Numbered from the stretch's first letter, positions 8,406 to 18,895 are shown. The stretch: 64,000 bases of DNA from DATJLY01 sp963729295 (GCA_963729295.1 CAVSNJ010000021.1:62001-126000); one strand, 5' to 3'. Notes: a model not told the origin generated them from the letters alone. Translations and numbers: made by a program.

Positions 8406-9281
8406 CTAATCCCCGCCGGTCTGGCTCAATTCCTCGCGGAACGGATGGGCGGGATAGGTCCCGAGAATCTTCACCTCGCGCGAGAAGAAGCGCAGTTCCT
8501 CGAAGGCCAAGGCGAGCGGGCGATCCTCGGGCCGGCCGTCGACGTCGGCATAGAACTGCGTCGCGGTGAAGCGGCCGCCGACCATATAGCTTTCGAGCTT
8601 GGTCATGTTGACGCCGTTGGTGGCGAAGCCGCCCATGGCCTTGTAGAGCGCGGCCGGCACGTTCCTCACGCGGAAGACGAAGGTGGTGATGGCGCGCTTG
8701 CAGTCCTTCGGCAGCGGGCGCGTCTCGCGCGCCATGACGAGGAAGCGCGTGGTGTTGTGGTCCTCGTCCTCGATGTTCTGCATGAGCGATTGCAGGCCGT
8801 AGATCTGGCCCGCGAGCTCGGACGCGATCGCCGCGACACTCTTGTCGCCGCGCGCAGCCAACTCCGATGCCGCGCCCGCCGTGTCGGCGGCGACGTGCGG
8901 CGTGAGGCCGAGCTTCCTGATGAGCACGCGGCACTGCGACAGCGCGTGGACGTGGCTGCGCACCGTCTTCAACCCTTCGAGCGTTGCGCCCGGCAGCGCC
9001 AGGAGATCATGTTTCACGCGCTGGAAATGCTCGGCGATGATGGTGAGGCCCGAGTCCGGCATGAGGTGATGGATGTCGGCAACGCGGCCTGCGACCGAGT
9101 TCTCGATCGGCAGCATGGCGAGCTGCGCGCGGCCCTCGCGCACCGCTGCGATCGCATCCTCGAAGGTCTCGCAGGCGAGCGTCGCGAGCTTGGGATAGAC
9201 CTCGCGGCAGGCGAGATCGGAATAGGCGCCGGGCGCGCCCTGAAAAGCGATGGTGCGGGCCGGATCGGTGCTGGCGGTCAT
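8406..9281 (-). CDS. pheA: Prephenate dehydratase
   Basis: Converts prephenate to phenylpyruvate in phenylalanine synthesis. The 291-residue monofunctional form has no chorismate mutase domain. Visible: IAFQGAPGAYSDLACRE at the N-terminus, MLPIENSVAGRVADIHHL, the catalytic TTRFLVMA region (about 185), and an ACT regulatory domain with PAALYKAMGGFATNGVNM and the LESYM variant of the Phe-binding ESRP motif. Its ATG overlaps the kdsB stop (ATGA), so kdsB-pheA are one transcript, a pairing conserved in Hyphomicrobiales. Confidence 0.96.
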   Translation of the reverse strand: MTASTDPARTIAFQGAPGAYSDLACREVYPKLATLACETFEDAIAAVREGRAQLAMLPIENSVAGRVADIHHLMPDSGLTIIAEHFQRVKHDLLALPGATLEGLKTVRSHVHALSQCRVLIRKLGLTPHVAADTAGAASELAARGDKSVAAIASELAGQIYGLQSLMQNIEDEDHNTTRFLVMARETRPLPKDCKRAITTFVFRVRNVPAALYKAMGGFATNGVNMTKLESYMVGGRFTATQFYADVDGRPEDRPLALAFEELRFFSREVKILGTYPAHPFREELSQTGGD

Positions 9282-10015
9282 GGCGCGGAAGCGATGAGCG
9301 CGCGGACGCGCGCGAGATCGGCCGGAGTATCGACACCGAGCGGCACCGTGTCAACGAGCGCCACGTCGATGCGCATGCCCGCTTCGAGCGCACGGAGCTG
9401 CTCGAGCCGCTCGCGCTGCTCGAGCGCGCTTTCGGGGAGCGCCACGAAGCGCGCGAGCGCCGCGCGGCGATAGGCATAGATGCCGATATGGTGATAGAGC
9501 GGCCCCTCGCCCCACGGCACCGGACGGCGGCTGAAATAGAGAGCGCGCGCCACGCGCGTGCCCGCGGTGAATGCGGCCACGACCTTGACGACGCTTTCGG
9601 CGCGGCGGTCGTCGTCGTTGTCGATGATCGCGGCGAGCGTCGCGATATCGACGCGCGCATCCTCGAGCGGCGCGAGCGCGGCGCGGATCGCGGCGGGATC
9701 GATCAGCGGCAAATCGCCCTGGAGATTGACGACGACGTCGTAGCGCCCCGCGGGATCGATCGCCTCGACCGCCTCGAAAACACGGTCGGAGCCGGACGGA
9801 TGATCGGGGCCCGTCAATTGGGCGCGGCCGCCCGCCGCCGCGACCGCAGCGGCGATCTCGGGCTCGGCGCAGGCGACGACCACCGGGCCCGCGCCCGCGG
9901 CAACGGCGCGGCGCCAGACATGGACGATCATCGGCACGCCTGCGATCTCGGCGAGCGGCTTGTCCGGCAGCCGTGTCGAGCGCATGCGCGCGGGAATGAC
10001 GACGATCGGGGTCAT
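9278..10015 (-). CDS. kdsB: 3-deoxy-manno-octulosonate cytidylyltransferase
   Basis: Activates Kdo as CMP-Kdo for lipopolysaccharide inner core. The 245 residues start VVIPARMRSTRLPDKPLAE, the nucleotide-binding signature. They also contain DHPSGSDRVFEAVE, NLQGDLPLIDP (metal site) and HIGIYAYRRAALARF. Length is usual. Divergent from the cytochrome c gene; the shared 159-base gap should hold both promoters, but I could not assign elements with confidence. Confidence 0.96.
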   Translation of the reverse strand: MTPIVVIPARMRSTRLPDKPLAEIAGVPMIVHVWRRAVAAGAGPVVVACAEPEIAAAVAAAGGRAQLTGPDHPSGSDRVFEAVEAIDPAGRYDVVVNLQGDLPLIDPAAIRAALAPLEDARVDIATLAAIIDNDDDRRAESVVKVVAAFTAGTRVARALYFSRRPVPWGEGPLYHHIGIYAYRRAALARFVALPESALEQRERLEQLRALEAGMRIDVALVDTVPLGVDTPADLARVRALIASAP

Positions 10016-10174
10016 TGTCTCTCTCGGGTCTCTCTTGCGGCGTTATGCCGCATCGGCTGCCATTCCCCGCTTCAATCACATTTCGTTTGAGTTGTCAGCG
10101 AAAATTGGCTTCTCTCACGCTCGCTTCCGAGCAACAGGCGAACCATCAAGGCCGATTCTCAATTCGGGGGTGGC

Positions 10175-10852
10175 ATGTCATTCGAGGCGAACAAGATCGC
10201 GGCAGCCATTCTGGTCGCGCTGATCGTGGCAATGGTGTCCGGCATCCTGGCCGACAAGCTGGTCGAACCAAAAATGCTGGCGAAGAACGCGTACCAGGTC
10301 GCGGGCGCGCCCGAATCCTCGTCCTCGCAGCCGGCGGCGGCGCCGGCGGGGCCCGAGCCGATCGGCCCGCTCCTGGCGCAAGCGAGCGCCGATGCCGGCA
10401 AGAAGGACACCATCGTGTGCCAGGCCTGCCACACCTTCGTCAAGGGCGGGCCGAACCGCGTCGGCCCCAATCTCTACGGCGTCGTCGGCGACGAGATCGC
10501 GCACGACCGCGGCAATTTCGATTTCTCCGCGGCCCTGAAGACGGCCGGGGCCGGCAAGACCTGGACGCCCGATCTCCTGAACCAATGGCTCTTCAAGCCG
10601 CAGGATTTCGCCAAGGGCACCAAAATGACGTTCGTCGGCGAGCCGAAGCCCAAGGCGCGCGCCGATATCATCGCCTATCTCAATTCGCTGAGCGACAGCC
10701 CGAAGCCACTCGAAGCGTCTGACGGCGGCACCCCGGCGGCAGGCGGCGCACCGGCGGCGGGCGGCGCACCGGCAGCGGGCGGCGCGCCGAGCGCCGGCGC
10801 CAAGCCGGCATCTGCTCCCGCCCCCGCGGCCGCGGCCGGCGGCGGCAAGTAG
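10175..10852 (+). CDS. cycM: Membrane-anchored class I cytochrome c
   Basis: Electron carrier anchored by an uncleaved N-terminal helix (AAILVALIVAMVSGILAD, residues 9-26) with the haem domain in the periplasm. The haem site is CQACH (about 87-91), NRVGPNLYGVVGDEIA follows, and the distal Met ligand is in GTKMTF (about 150). The position next to divergent kdsB-pheA matches CycM of rhizobia, which delivers electrons to the aa3 oxidase. The last 45 residues are unusual: three AAGGAP-type repeats and an Ala/Pro-rich end with GGGK. hisN follows after 3 bases. Confidence 0.88.
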   Translation: MSFEANKIAAAILVALIVAMVSGILADKLVEPKMLAKNAYQVAGAPESSSSQPAAAPAGPEPIGPLLAQASADAGKKDTIVCQACHTFVKGGPNRVGPNLYGVVGDEIAHDRGNFDFSAALKTAGAGKTWTPDLLNQWLFKPQDFAKGTKMTFVGEPKPKARADIIAYLNSLSDSPKPLEASDGGTPAAGGAPAAGGAPAAGGAPSAGAKPASAPAPAAAAGGGK

Positions 10853-10855
10853 CGA

Positions 10856-11650
10856 ATGGCGGCGGGCGCGCACGATCCCGTCGCGCCCGCAGAGATAGCG
10901 CTCGCCCATGAGCTCGCCGACGCGGCGGGGGCGATCGTTCGAAACTATTTCCGCGCCGTCCTCAAGATCGACGACAAGCCCGACCTGACGCCCGTCACCA
11001 TCGCCGACCGCGAGGCCGAGCGCGCCATGCGCCGCCTCATCAAGGACGCGTTTCCAACGCACGGCATCATCGGCGAGGAAGAAGGACGCGAGCGCGAGAG
11101 TGCCGACTCCGTCTGGGTGCTCGACCCGATCGACGGCACCAAGAATTTCATCAGTGGCATCCCGGTTTTCGGCACGCTCATCGCGCTCGTGCGCGCGGGG
11201 CGGCCGGTCATCGGCGTGATCGACCAACCGGTCCTGCACGAGCGCTGGATCGGGATCGCCGGCCAAAAGACGACGCTCAACGGCACGGAAATTCGCGCCC
11301 GCGCCTGCGCCGATCTCGCGCACGCGACGCTTTATGCGACCTCGCCCGACATGTTTCGCGGCAGCGACGCCGCGGGATTCGCCCGCCTCAAATCGCGCGT
11401 CAAGCTCGCGCGCTTCGGCGCCGACTGCTACGCCTATGCGCAACTCGCGTCGGGCTTCATCGACCTCGTCGTCGAGTGCGATCTGAAGCCGTACGATTTC
11501 TCGGCGCTCGTGCCGGTGATCGAAGGCGCGGGCGGCGCGATCGTTGATTGGCGCGGGCAGGCGCTCGGCCTCGGCTCGGACGGCCGCGTCATCGCGTGCG
11601 GCGACCGCCGCCTCCTCGACGCGGCCAAGGCCGCGCTCGCCGGCGGCTGA
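10856..11650 (+). CDS. hisN: Inositol-monophosphatase-like histidinol-phosphatase
   Basis: Mg-dependent phosphatase of 264 residues. Metal-site motifs are in order: IGEEEGRE (about 72-79), WVLDPIDGTKNFISG (about 88-102), and the late motif LKPYDFSALVPVIEGAGG (about 205-222). The latter two match the HisN branch (histidinol phosphate) better than SuhB, but substrate choice among family members is not certain. Directly follows cycM (3-base gap), a common neighbour pair in Hyphomicrobiales. Confidence 0.85.
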   Translation: MAAGAHDPVAPAEIALAHELADAAGAIVRNYFRAVLKIDDKPDLTPVTIADREAERAMRRLIKDAFPTHGIIGEEEGRERESADSVWVLDPIDGTKNFISGIPVFGTLIALVRAGRPVIGVIDQPVLHERWIGIAGQKTTLNGTEIRARACADLAHATLYATSPDMFRGSDAAGFARLKSRVKLARFGADCYAYAQLASGFIDLVVECDLKPYDFSALVPVIEGAGGAIVDWRGQALGLGSDGRVIACGDRRLLDAAKAALAGG

Positions 11651-11731
11651 ATTCGCCGCAGCGCGATCAGGCTGTCGCTGCGGCGGCTTTCCATTAGACT
11701 GCGCGGCGAGAACGAACGGAGGGAACGCCCG

Positions 11732-13600
11732 ATGCGCGTCGTGCTCGCCACCCTCTTCGCACTTCTGCTCGCGCTCCCTGCCGCGGCGCAGGACGGCACA
11801 CCGAGCTACGGCATGTCGCTGTTCGGCGACCCGCTCAAATATCCGCCGGGCTTCACCCATTTCGACTACGTCAATCCCGACGCACCCAAGGGCGGCAGCG
11901 TGCGTTTCGGCGACATCGGCACGTTCGACAATCTGAACCCGTTCATCCTGCGCGGCGTATCGTTCGTGCGCTATGCCAATTCGATGGTCGGGCCCGGCGC
12001 GATCTGGGACAGCTTGATGGCCGGCGCGCTCGACGAGCCCAACACCGCCTACGGCCTCATCGCCGAGAGCGTGACGCTGCCGCCCGACCGCGGCTCGATC
12101 ACCTTCACCTTGCGGCGCGAGGCACGCTTCCAGGACGGCAGCCCGATCACGCCCGGGGATGTGTGCTGGACCTACGAAACGCTCGTGACGAAGGGCCATC
12201 CGGTCTATCGCCTCCAGCTCGCCAATGTCGTGAAATGCGAGGTGCTGCCCGGCAACCGCGTCGCGTTCACCTTCAAGGACGGCACCGATCGCGATCTGCC
12301 GATGGAGGTGGCGGGGCTGCCGGTGCTGCCGAAGAAATGGTGGCAGGGGCGCGATTTCAGCGAGCCCTCGCTCGACATTCCGCTGGGCAGCGGCCCCTAT
12401 CGCATCGCCGCGGTCGATCCCGGCCGCTCGATCACCTACGAGCGGGTCAAGGATTACTGGGCGCAGAATTTGCCGGTGAACAAGGGCATGAACAATTTCG
12501 ACACGATGCGCGTCGATTACTACCGCGACATGTCGGTGATGTTCGAGGCATTGAAGGCCGGGCAGATCGACGTGCGCGAGGAATATACGGCGAAGGATTG
12601 GGCGACGGCCTACGATTTTCCCGCGATGAAGGATGGTGCCGTCGTCAAGGACGAGGTCCATCACGAGGTGCCGCAGGGGATGCAGGGCTTCATCTTCAAC
12701 ACGCGGCGGCCCATCTTCGCCGACCGGCGCGTGCGGCGCGCGATTGGGTACCTGTTCGATTTCGAATGGACCAACAAGAACCTGCTCTATGGCGCCTATA
12801 AGCGCACCAAGAGCTATTGGTCGAATTCCGATCTCGCCGCGAGCGGGCTGCCGCAGGGCGACGAGCTGAAGCTCCTCGAAACCTATCGCGGGAAGATTCC
12901 GGACGAGATCTTCACCACGCCCCACGAGCCGCCGGTCTATGACGGCAGCGGCGACATCCGCGACGGCATCAGGAAGGCGCTCGCGCTCTTCAAGGAGGCG
13001 GGGTGGAGCGTCAAGGGCGGGAAGCTCGTCAACGACAAGACCGGCGCGCCCTTCACCTTCCAGTTCCTGAACGACGAGCCGCGCGAGGAGAAGGTCATCC
13101 TGCCGTTCATCCAGAATCTGCAAAGGGTCGGCATCTTCGCCGAGTTGCGCGACGTCGACGCGGCGCAGTTCGAAAACCGCCGGCGCGATTATGATTACGA
13201 CATGATCTCCTTAAACTATATCGCGACATTGGCGCCGGGCGCGGAGCTGCGCGATTTCTTCGGCAGCAAGGCAGGGGCCGAGCCGGGGAGCGCCAACACG
13301 TCCGGCATCGACGATCCCGTGGTGGACGATCTGATCCAGAAGGCGATCGCAAGCAGATCGCGCGCGGCTCTCGTGCCGATCGTCCATGCGCTCGACCGCG
13401 TGCTGCTCGCCGGCTACTACGTCGTGCCCAACTGGTACGCCGACTATTACCGCGTCGCCTACTGGAACAAGTTCGGCATGCCCAAGACGCATCCGAAATA
13501 CGGCAATTCCGTCGCCACGGTCATCAACACCTGGTGGATCGACAACGACGCCGCGCAGCGCGTCTCGGCGCGCCAGCCGGCGCCGCAGGAAGCGCACTAG
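11732..13600 (+). CDS. yejA: Periplasmic peptide-binding protein of the Yej transporter
   Basis: SBP family 5 protein (622 aa) that captures oligopeptides, and microcin-C-like compounds in homologues. It has a signal peptide (VVLATLFALLLALPAAAQ, cleavage after AAAQ). The YejA hallmark GMSLFGDPLKYPPGFTHF and DAPKGGSVRFGDIGTFDNLN follow. LNYIATLAPGAELRDFFGS lies near residue 490-510 and YYRVAYWNKFGMP near the end. First gene of yejABEF on the plus strand, 81 bases after hisN, with GGAGGGAA upstream as the ribosome site. Confidence 0.94.
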   Translation: MRVVLATLFALLLALPAAAQDGTPSYGMSLFGDPLKYPPGFTHFDYVNPDAPKGGSVRFGDIGTFDNLNPFILRGVSFVRYANSMVGPGAIWDSLMAGALDEPNTAYGLIAESVTLPPDRGSITFTLRREARFQDGSPITPGDVCWTYETLVTKGHPVYRLQLANVVKCEVLPGNRVAFTFKDGTDRDLPMEVAGLPVLPKKWWQGRDFSEPSLDIPLGSGPYRIAAVDPGRSITYERVKDYWAQNLPVNKGMNNFDTMRVDYYRDMSVMFEALKAGQIDVREEYTAKDWATAYDFPAMKDGAVVKDEVHHEVPQGMQGFIFNTRRPIFADRRVRRAIGYLFDFEWTNKNLLYGAYKRTKSYWSNSDLAASGLPQGDELKLLETYRGKIPDEIFTTPHEPPVYDGSGDIRDGIRKALALFKEAGWSVKGGKLVNDKTGAPFTFQFLNDEPREEKVILPFIQNLQRVGIFAELRDVDAAQFENRRRDYDYDMISLNYIATLAPGAELRDFFGSKAGAEPGSANTSGIDDPVVDDLIQKAIASRSRAALVPIVHALDRVLLAGYYVVPNWYADYYRVAYWNKFGMPKTHPKYGNSVATVINTWWIDNDAAQRVSARQPAPQEAH

Positions 13601-13607
13601 GCACCCT

Positions 13608-14681
13608 ATGCTCGCCTATATCGCTCGGCGCCTCGCGCTCGTCATACCGACGCTCTTCGGCATCATGCTGGTGAATTTCGTCATCGTGCAGGCGGCGCCG
13701 GGCGGCCCGATCGACCAGGTCGTGGCGCAAATCCGCGGCGCGCAAGGGGGCGCATTGGCGCGCATCAGCGGCGGCGGCCAGGGCGAGGCCGGGGCCGCGC
13801 AAACGCGCTCCGCGCGCGGCATCGACCCGAAGCTCCTCGACGACCTCAGGCACCAGTTCGGCTTCGACAAGCCGGCGGGCGAGCGCTTCGTCATGATGAT
13901 CGGCGATTATCTGCGCTTCGATTTCGGCAACAGCTTCTTCAAGAACGGCAGCGTCATCAGCCTGATCGAAGCGCGATTGCCGGTCTCGATCTCATTGGGC
14001 GTTTGGACGACGCTCATCTCCTATCTCATCTCGATCCCCTTGGGCATCCGCAAGGCCGTGCGCGACGGATCGAGCTTCGATGTGTGGACGAGCGGCGCCA
14101 TCATCGTCGGTTACGCCATTCCGAGTTTTCTGTTCGCGATCCTTTTGATCGTGCTCTTCGCCGGCGGCAGCTATGTCGAGTGGTTTCCGCTGCGCGGCCT
14201 CGTTTCCGACGATTGGTCAAGCTTTTCCTGGCCGCACCGCATCCTCGATTATTTCTGGCACATCGCACTGCCGGTGACGGCGATGGTGATCGGCGGCTTC
14301 GCCAACCTCACCATGCTGACCAAGAATTCGTTCCTCGACGAGATCAACAAGCAATATGTCGTGACCGCGCGCGCCAAGGGCCTGGCGCCGCGCCGCGTGC
14401 TCTATGGCCACGTGTTCAGGAACGCGATGCTGATCGTCGTCGCCAATTTCCCGGCCGCCTTCATCGGCATCCTGTTCACAAGTGCGCTTCTGATCGAGGT
14501 GATCTTCTCCCTGAACGGCCTTGGCCTTCTTGGCTTCGAGGCCGTGCTCGACCGCGACTATCCGATCATCTTCGGCACGCTCTACATCTATACGCTGATC
14601 GGCATCGCCATGAATCTGCTGCGCGACATCACCTATATGCTGATCGATCCGCGCATCGATTTCGCGACGCGACGCGCATGA
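13608..14681 (+). CDS. yejB: Peptide ABC transporter permease YejB
   Basis: Inner membrane permease of 357 residues. Start ATG 13608, 7 bases after the yejA stop. The N-terminal helix reads MLAYIARRLALVIPTLFGIM, followed by a periplasmic loop rich in Gly/Ala (residues 40-70). Then come five further membrane helices and the BPD loop with VTARAKGLAPRRVLYGHVFR. The C-terminal LNLLRDITYMLIDPRIDF is characteristic of YejB/OppB permeases. Its stop overlaps the yejE start (ATGA). Confidence 0.94.
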   Translation: MLAYIARRLALVIPTLFGIMLVNFVIVQAAPGGPIDQVVAQIRGAQGGALARISGGGQGEAGAAQTRSARGIDPKLLDDLRHQFGFDKPAGERFVMMIGDYLRFDFGNSFFKNGSVISLIEARLPVSISLGVWTTLISYLISIPLGIRKAVRDGSSFDVWTSGAIIVGYAIPSFLFAILLIVLFAGGSYVEWFPLRGLVSDDWSSFSWPHRILDYFWHIALPVTAMVIGGFANLTMLTKNSFLDEINKQYVVTARAKGLAPRRVLYGHVFRNAMLIVVANFPAAFIGILFTSALLIEVIFSLNGLGLLGFEAVLDRDYPIIFGTLYIYTLIGIAMNLLRDITYMLIDPRIDFATRRA

Positions 14682-15751
14682 GCCTCAGCCCCATTGCCGC
14701 GCGGCCGGGCGAGCGCCGGCTCGGGCTCCGCGTCAGCCCTCTGACCGAACGCCGCCTTGCCAATTTCGTGGCCAACCGCCGCGGTTTCTGGTCGCTTTGG
14801 ATCTTCCTCGCGCTCTTCATGGTGAGCCTTTTCGCCGAGTTCATCGCCAACGACCGGCCGATCGTCGTCTCCTACCAAGGGCATTTCTATTTCCCGGTGT
14901 TCGCCGATTATCCCGAGACGATCTTCGGCGGCGAATTCCCGACCGAGGCCGATTATCGCGATCCCTATTTGAAGCAGAAGATCGAAGCGTCCGGCTGGAT
15001 GATCTGGCCGCCCATTCCGTTCCACTACGACACGATCAACTACGCGCTGCCGAGCCCGGCGCCGTCGCCGCCCGACAAGGTCGATTGGCTCGGCACGGAC
15101 GACCAGGGACGCAACGTCCTGGCGCGGCTCATCTATGGCTTCCGCATCTCGGTGCTGTTCGGACTGACCTTGACGATCGCGAGCTCGGCGATCGGCATCG
15201 CCGCGGGCGCGATCCAGGGCTATTACGGCGGGCTTGTCGATCTCGCGTTCCAGCGCTTCATCGAGCTGTGGTCGAACATCCCGACGCTCTTCCTCCTCAT
15301 CATCCTGTCGAGCTTCGTGCAGCCGAATTTCTGGTGGCTTCTGGGGATCATGCTGGCGCTCGCCTGGATGCAGCTCGTCGACCTGGTGCGCGCCGAGTTC
15401 CTGCGCGCGCGCAATTTCGACTATGTGCGCGCGGCGAGGGCGCTGGGCGTCAGCGACCCGGTCATCATGGTGCGGCACGTGCTGCCGAATGCGATGGTCT
15501 CGACGTTGACATTCATGCCGTTCATCCTGAACGGCTCGATCACCACCCTCACCTCGCTCGATTTCCTGGGATTCGGCTTGCCGCCGGGATCGCCCTCGCT
15601 CGGCGAGCTCTTGCTGCAAGGCAAGAACAACATCACCTCGCCCTGGCTCGGCCTCACCGGATTCTTCGTGCTCGCCGTGACGCTCTCCTTGCTCATCTTC
15701 ATCGGCGAAGCGGTGCGCGACGCCTTCGATCCGCGGAAGATCGGGATCTAA
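14678..15751 (+). CDS. yejE: Peptide ABC transporter permease YejE
   Basis: Second permease, 357 residues. One N-terminal helix (WSLWIFLALFMVSLFAEFIA) is followed by the YejE-specific periplasmic insert with VVSYQGHFYFPVFADYPE and WPPIPFHYDTIN. The OppC-like core starts at DWLGTDDQGRNVLARLIYGF, and the coupling loop is NFDYVRAARALGVSD. The end VRDAFDPRKIGI is typical. The stop TAA at 15749-15751 directly abuts the inverted-repeat element that separates it from yejF. Confidence 0.94.
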   Translation: MSLSPIAARPGERRLGLRVSPLTERRLANFVANRRGFWSLWIFLALFMVSLFAEFIANDRPIVVSYQGHFYFPVFADYPETIFGGEFPTEADYRDPYLKQKIEASGWMIWPPIPFHYDTINYALPSPAPSPPDKVDWLGTDDQGRNVLARLIYGFRISVLFGLTLTIASSAIGIAAGAIQGYYGGLVDLAFQRFIELWSNIPTLFLLIILSSFVQPNFWWLLGIMLALAWMQLVDLVRAEFLRARNFDYVRAARALGVSDPVIMVRHVLPNAMVSTLTFMPFILNGSITTLTSLDFLGFGLPPGSPSLGELLLQGKNNITSPWLGLTGFFVLAVTLSLLIFIGEAVRDAFDPRKIGI

Positions 15752-15785
15752 GCTTTCAGCCATCGGCTGTCAGCCATCAGCTTTT
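15751..15785. repeat. Left inverted repeat of the S23 element
   Basis: AGCTTTCAGCCATCGGCTGT and the following CAGCCATCAGCTTTT contain repeated CAGCCATC units. The reverse complement matches 24 of 27 bases of the repeat at 16141-16167. It begins at the last base of the yejE stop codon. Confidence 0.8.
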
Positions 15786-15795
15786 GGAGTGCACG

Positions 15796-16155
15796 ATGCA
15801 GGACTTTCGTGAGCTCAAGGTCTGGCAAAAGGCGCATGCGGCGACCCTTACAGTTTATCGCGTCACGGAGGCATTTCCTGGCGCGGAGCGATACGGGCTC
15901 ACGTCGCAAATGAGACGGGCGGCTGCATCCATCTCAGCGAACATCGCGGAAGGTTGTGGGCGCGGCAGCGACGCCGATTTCGCGCGTTTTCTTCATATCG
16001 CGTTGGGATCGGCAAGCGAGCTCGAATACTTTGCACTCCTCGCCCACGATCTGGCGTTTCTCGGGGAGTCCGACCATGACAAAATCCTCGCCGGCGCGCA
16101 GGAGATAAAACGCATGCTCGCTGCCCTGATTGCTCGTCTGAAAGCTGATGGCTGA
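15796..16155 (+). CDS. Four-helix-bundle protein (S23/IVP family)
   Basis: 119 residues, family length. Begins MQDFRELKVWQKAHAATLTV, the S23 signature (F-x-x-L-x-V-W-x-K-A). YGLTSQMRRAAASISANIAE and ARFLHIALGSASELEYFALL follow, forming four helices. Homologues assemble as pentamers; the function is unknown. The stop and last residues (KADG) lie inside the right terminal repeat, so repeat and gene move as a unit. It breaks the yejABEF order but shares its direction, so the operon may still be read through. Confidence 0.9.
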   Translation: MQDFRELKVWQKAHAATLTVYRVTEAFPGAERYGLTSQMRRAAASISANIAEGCGRGSDADFARFLHIALGSASELEYFALLAHDLAFLGESDHDKILAGAQEIKRMLAALIARLKADG

Positions 16156-16167
16156 TAGCTGACGGCT
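16141..16167. repeat. Right inverted repeat of the S23 element
   Basis: AAAGCTGATGGCTGATAGCT followed by GACGGCT. It matches the reverse complement of 15757-15783 apart from three transitions, and ends one base before the yejF start codon. Confidence 0.8.
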
Positions 16168-16168
16168 C

Positions 16169-17794
<1,626 letters not shown>

Positions 17795-17810
17795 AGGGGG
17801 CGGCTCGACC

Positions 17811-18380
17811 TCAATTCGACGGTGGCGGATAGCCCGGCGGCGGCGGGTAATAGCCGGGCGGATAGGCCGGCGGCGGCGCGTAGGAAGCGGGCGGCGGATA
17901 TCCCGGCGGCGGGTAGTAGCCGGGCGGATAGGCCGGCGGCGGCGCGTAGGCCGGAGGCGGTGGCGGCGCATAGCCCGCGACCTGGTCGCCGCGGCTGTAC
18001 ATGCATTGTCCAAAGGCGACGTCGTAGCGCCGCTGCGCCTGCGCTTGCGTCTGCTGCGCCTGGGCGGAGCCGCCGAGCGTGCCGACCACCGCGCCGGTTC
18101 CGGCACCGATCGCGGCGCCGCGCCCGCCGCCGATCGCCGCGCCGATCCCCGCCCCCGCCACCGTGCCGATGATCGCGCCGCCCACGACCTGGTTCGTTGC
18201 CTGCTGCTGCATGCCGGCGACCTGCTGATCGGCGTAGCGGCGGCACAGGTAATTGTCCTGCTGGAACTCGTCGTAGGGCTTGTTGGGCGGCGGCGTCACC
18301 ATGACGCTCGGCGCCATCTGCGCCAGCGCGCTCCCCGCCGCCAAAGTCAGGACGGCGGTCATCAGCAAAATGCGTCTCAT
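17811..18380 (-). CDS. Exported glycine-zipper protein with Pro/Tyr-rich tail
   Basis: 189 residues from ATG 18380. Signal peptide RRILLMTAVLTLAAGSALAQ; then a Cys-containing segment DEFQQDNYLCRRYADQQVAG. A glycine zipper GGAIIGTVAGAGIGAAIGGG runs at about 62-95, which could insert in a membrane. QRRYDVAFGQCMYSRGDQV provides a second Cys. The last 60 residues are imperfect repeats of PPPAYPPGYYPPPGYPP, low complexity. Similar proteins occur in many alphaproteobacteria as outer-membrane or envelope components of unknown role. Convergent with yejF. Confidence 0.8.
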   Translation of the reverse strand: MRRILLMTAVLTLAAGSALAQMAPSVMVTPPPNKPYDEFQQDNYLCRRYADQQVAGMQQQATNQVVGGAIIGTVAGAGIGAAIGGGRGAAIGAGTGAVVGTLGGSAQAQQTQAQAQRRYDVAFGQCMYSRGDQVAGYAPPPPPAYAPPPAYPPGYYPPPGYPPPASYAPPPAYPPGYYPPPPGYPPPSN

Positions 18381-18439
18381 CGCAAAACCCCGGGTCCTCG
18401 CAAGGTGGCGATTGAACCACAAATCCGGTGCGCGGGCAT

Positions 18440-18895
18440 CTAGTCTCGCGCGATGCCCCAGAGCTCGAGCGCCTTCCTGTGCGCCGGATCGCGCGCGGGT
18501 TCGGGCAGCCATCCCCGCGCGCGGCAGGCGCGGGCGGTGAGCGCGTTGCCGCGAAATCCGAGATAGATTTGCAGGCCCAAAAACGCGGCGAACAGCATGA
18601 GCTCGAGCGGCAGGCGCAGCACCGGCGGCGCGAGCCGCCCCAATCCCAGATCGGCGAGCCACAGGCCCAGCACCGCCGCGCCCCAGGTGCTGAGTCCGCG
18701 CAGGAAGAGCGGCACGCCGAACGCTCCGGCGAAGAGGAAGAGGTCCCAGGCGAAGCCGAACTTGACGCGCTTGGCGCGCTGTCGCGAAGGGCTGCGGAAG
18801 AGGACGTCGACGCGCGCCGGCAGCGCCGCTTCGGTCGCGGCGGCGGCACCGCGGCGCGGGCGCGGACGGGTGTCGCGTTCGGCCGCGGCCGGCAT
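18440..18895 (-). CDS. Membrane protein, DUF2628-like
   Basis: 151 residues from ATG 18895, which overlaps the aminopeptidase stop by one base. An Arg-rich N-terminus precedes FGFAWDLFLFAGAFGVPLFL and two more hydrophobic stretches (AAVLGLWLADLGLG; LELMLFAAFLGLQIYLG). The end, GNALTARACRARGW, resembles the GxxxxxLRxxxLxRRGW close of DUF2628 proteins. Function unknown. Coupling to the M17 peptidase suggests shared expression only. Confidence 0.65.
   Translation of the reverse strand: MPAAAERDTRPRPRRGAAAATEAALPARVDVLFRSPSRQRAKRVKFGFAWDLFLFAGAFGVPLFLRGLSTWGAAVLGLWLADLGLGRLAPPVLRLPLELMLFAAFLGLQIYLGFRGNALTARACRARGWLPEPARDPAHRKALELWGIARD

Larger units (their letters stand above)
15751..16167. mobile_element. 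Inverted-repeat element carrying a four-helix-bundle (S23) gene
   Basis: A 417-base block with imperfect 27-base terminal inverted repeats lies exactly between yejE and yejF, which are contiguous in most genomes. It encodes only the S23-type protein; no transposase is present, so any movement would need help in trans. Related genes are known as intervening-sequence proteins in 23S rRNA of some bacteria and scattered elsewhere. Mobility is inferred from the bounded repeats and the position inside a conserved operon. Confidence 0.6.

Noticed and set aside
10178..13123. 981-residue open frame on the minus strand opposite cycM, hisN and yejA.
   Set aside because: Arg/Ala/Glu-rich sequence with no domain pattern; it mirrors codon bias of the three well-supported plus-strand genes.
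14633..15763. 376-residue minus-strand frame opposite yejE.
   Set aside because: Very rich in Arg, Glu, Asp and His with no hydrophobic core, an antisense shadow of yejE.
17815..17990. Tandem repeats that at first looked like a possible CRISPR or satellite.
   Set aside because: They are coding repeats for the PPPAYPPGYY tail; no regular spacers or dyads.
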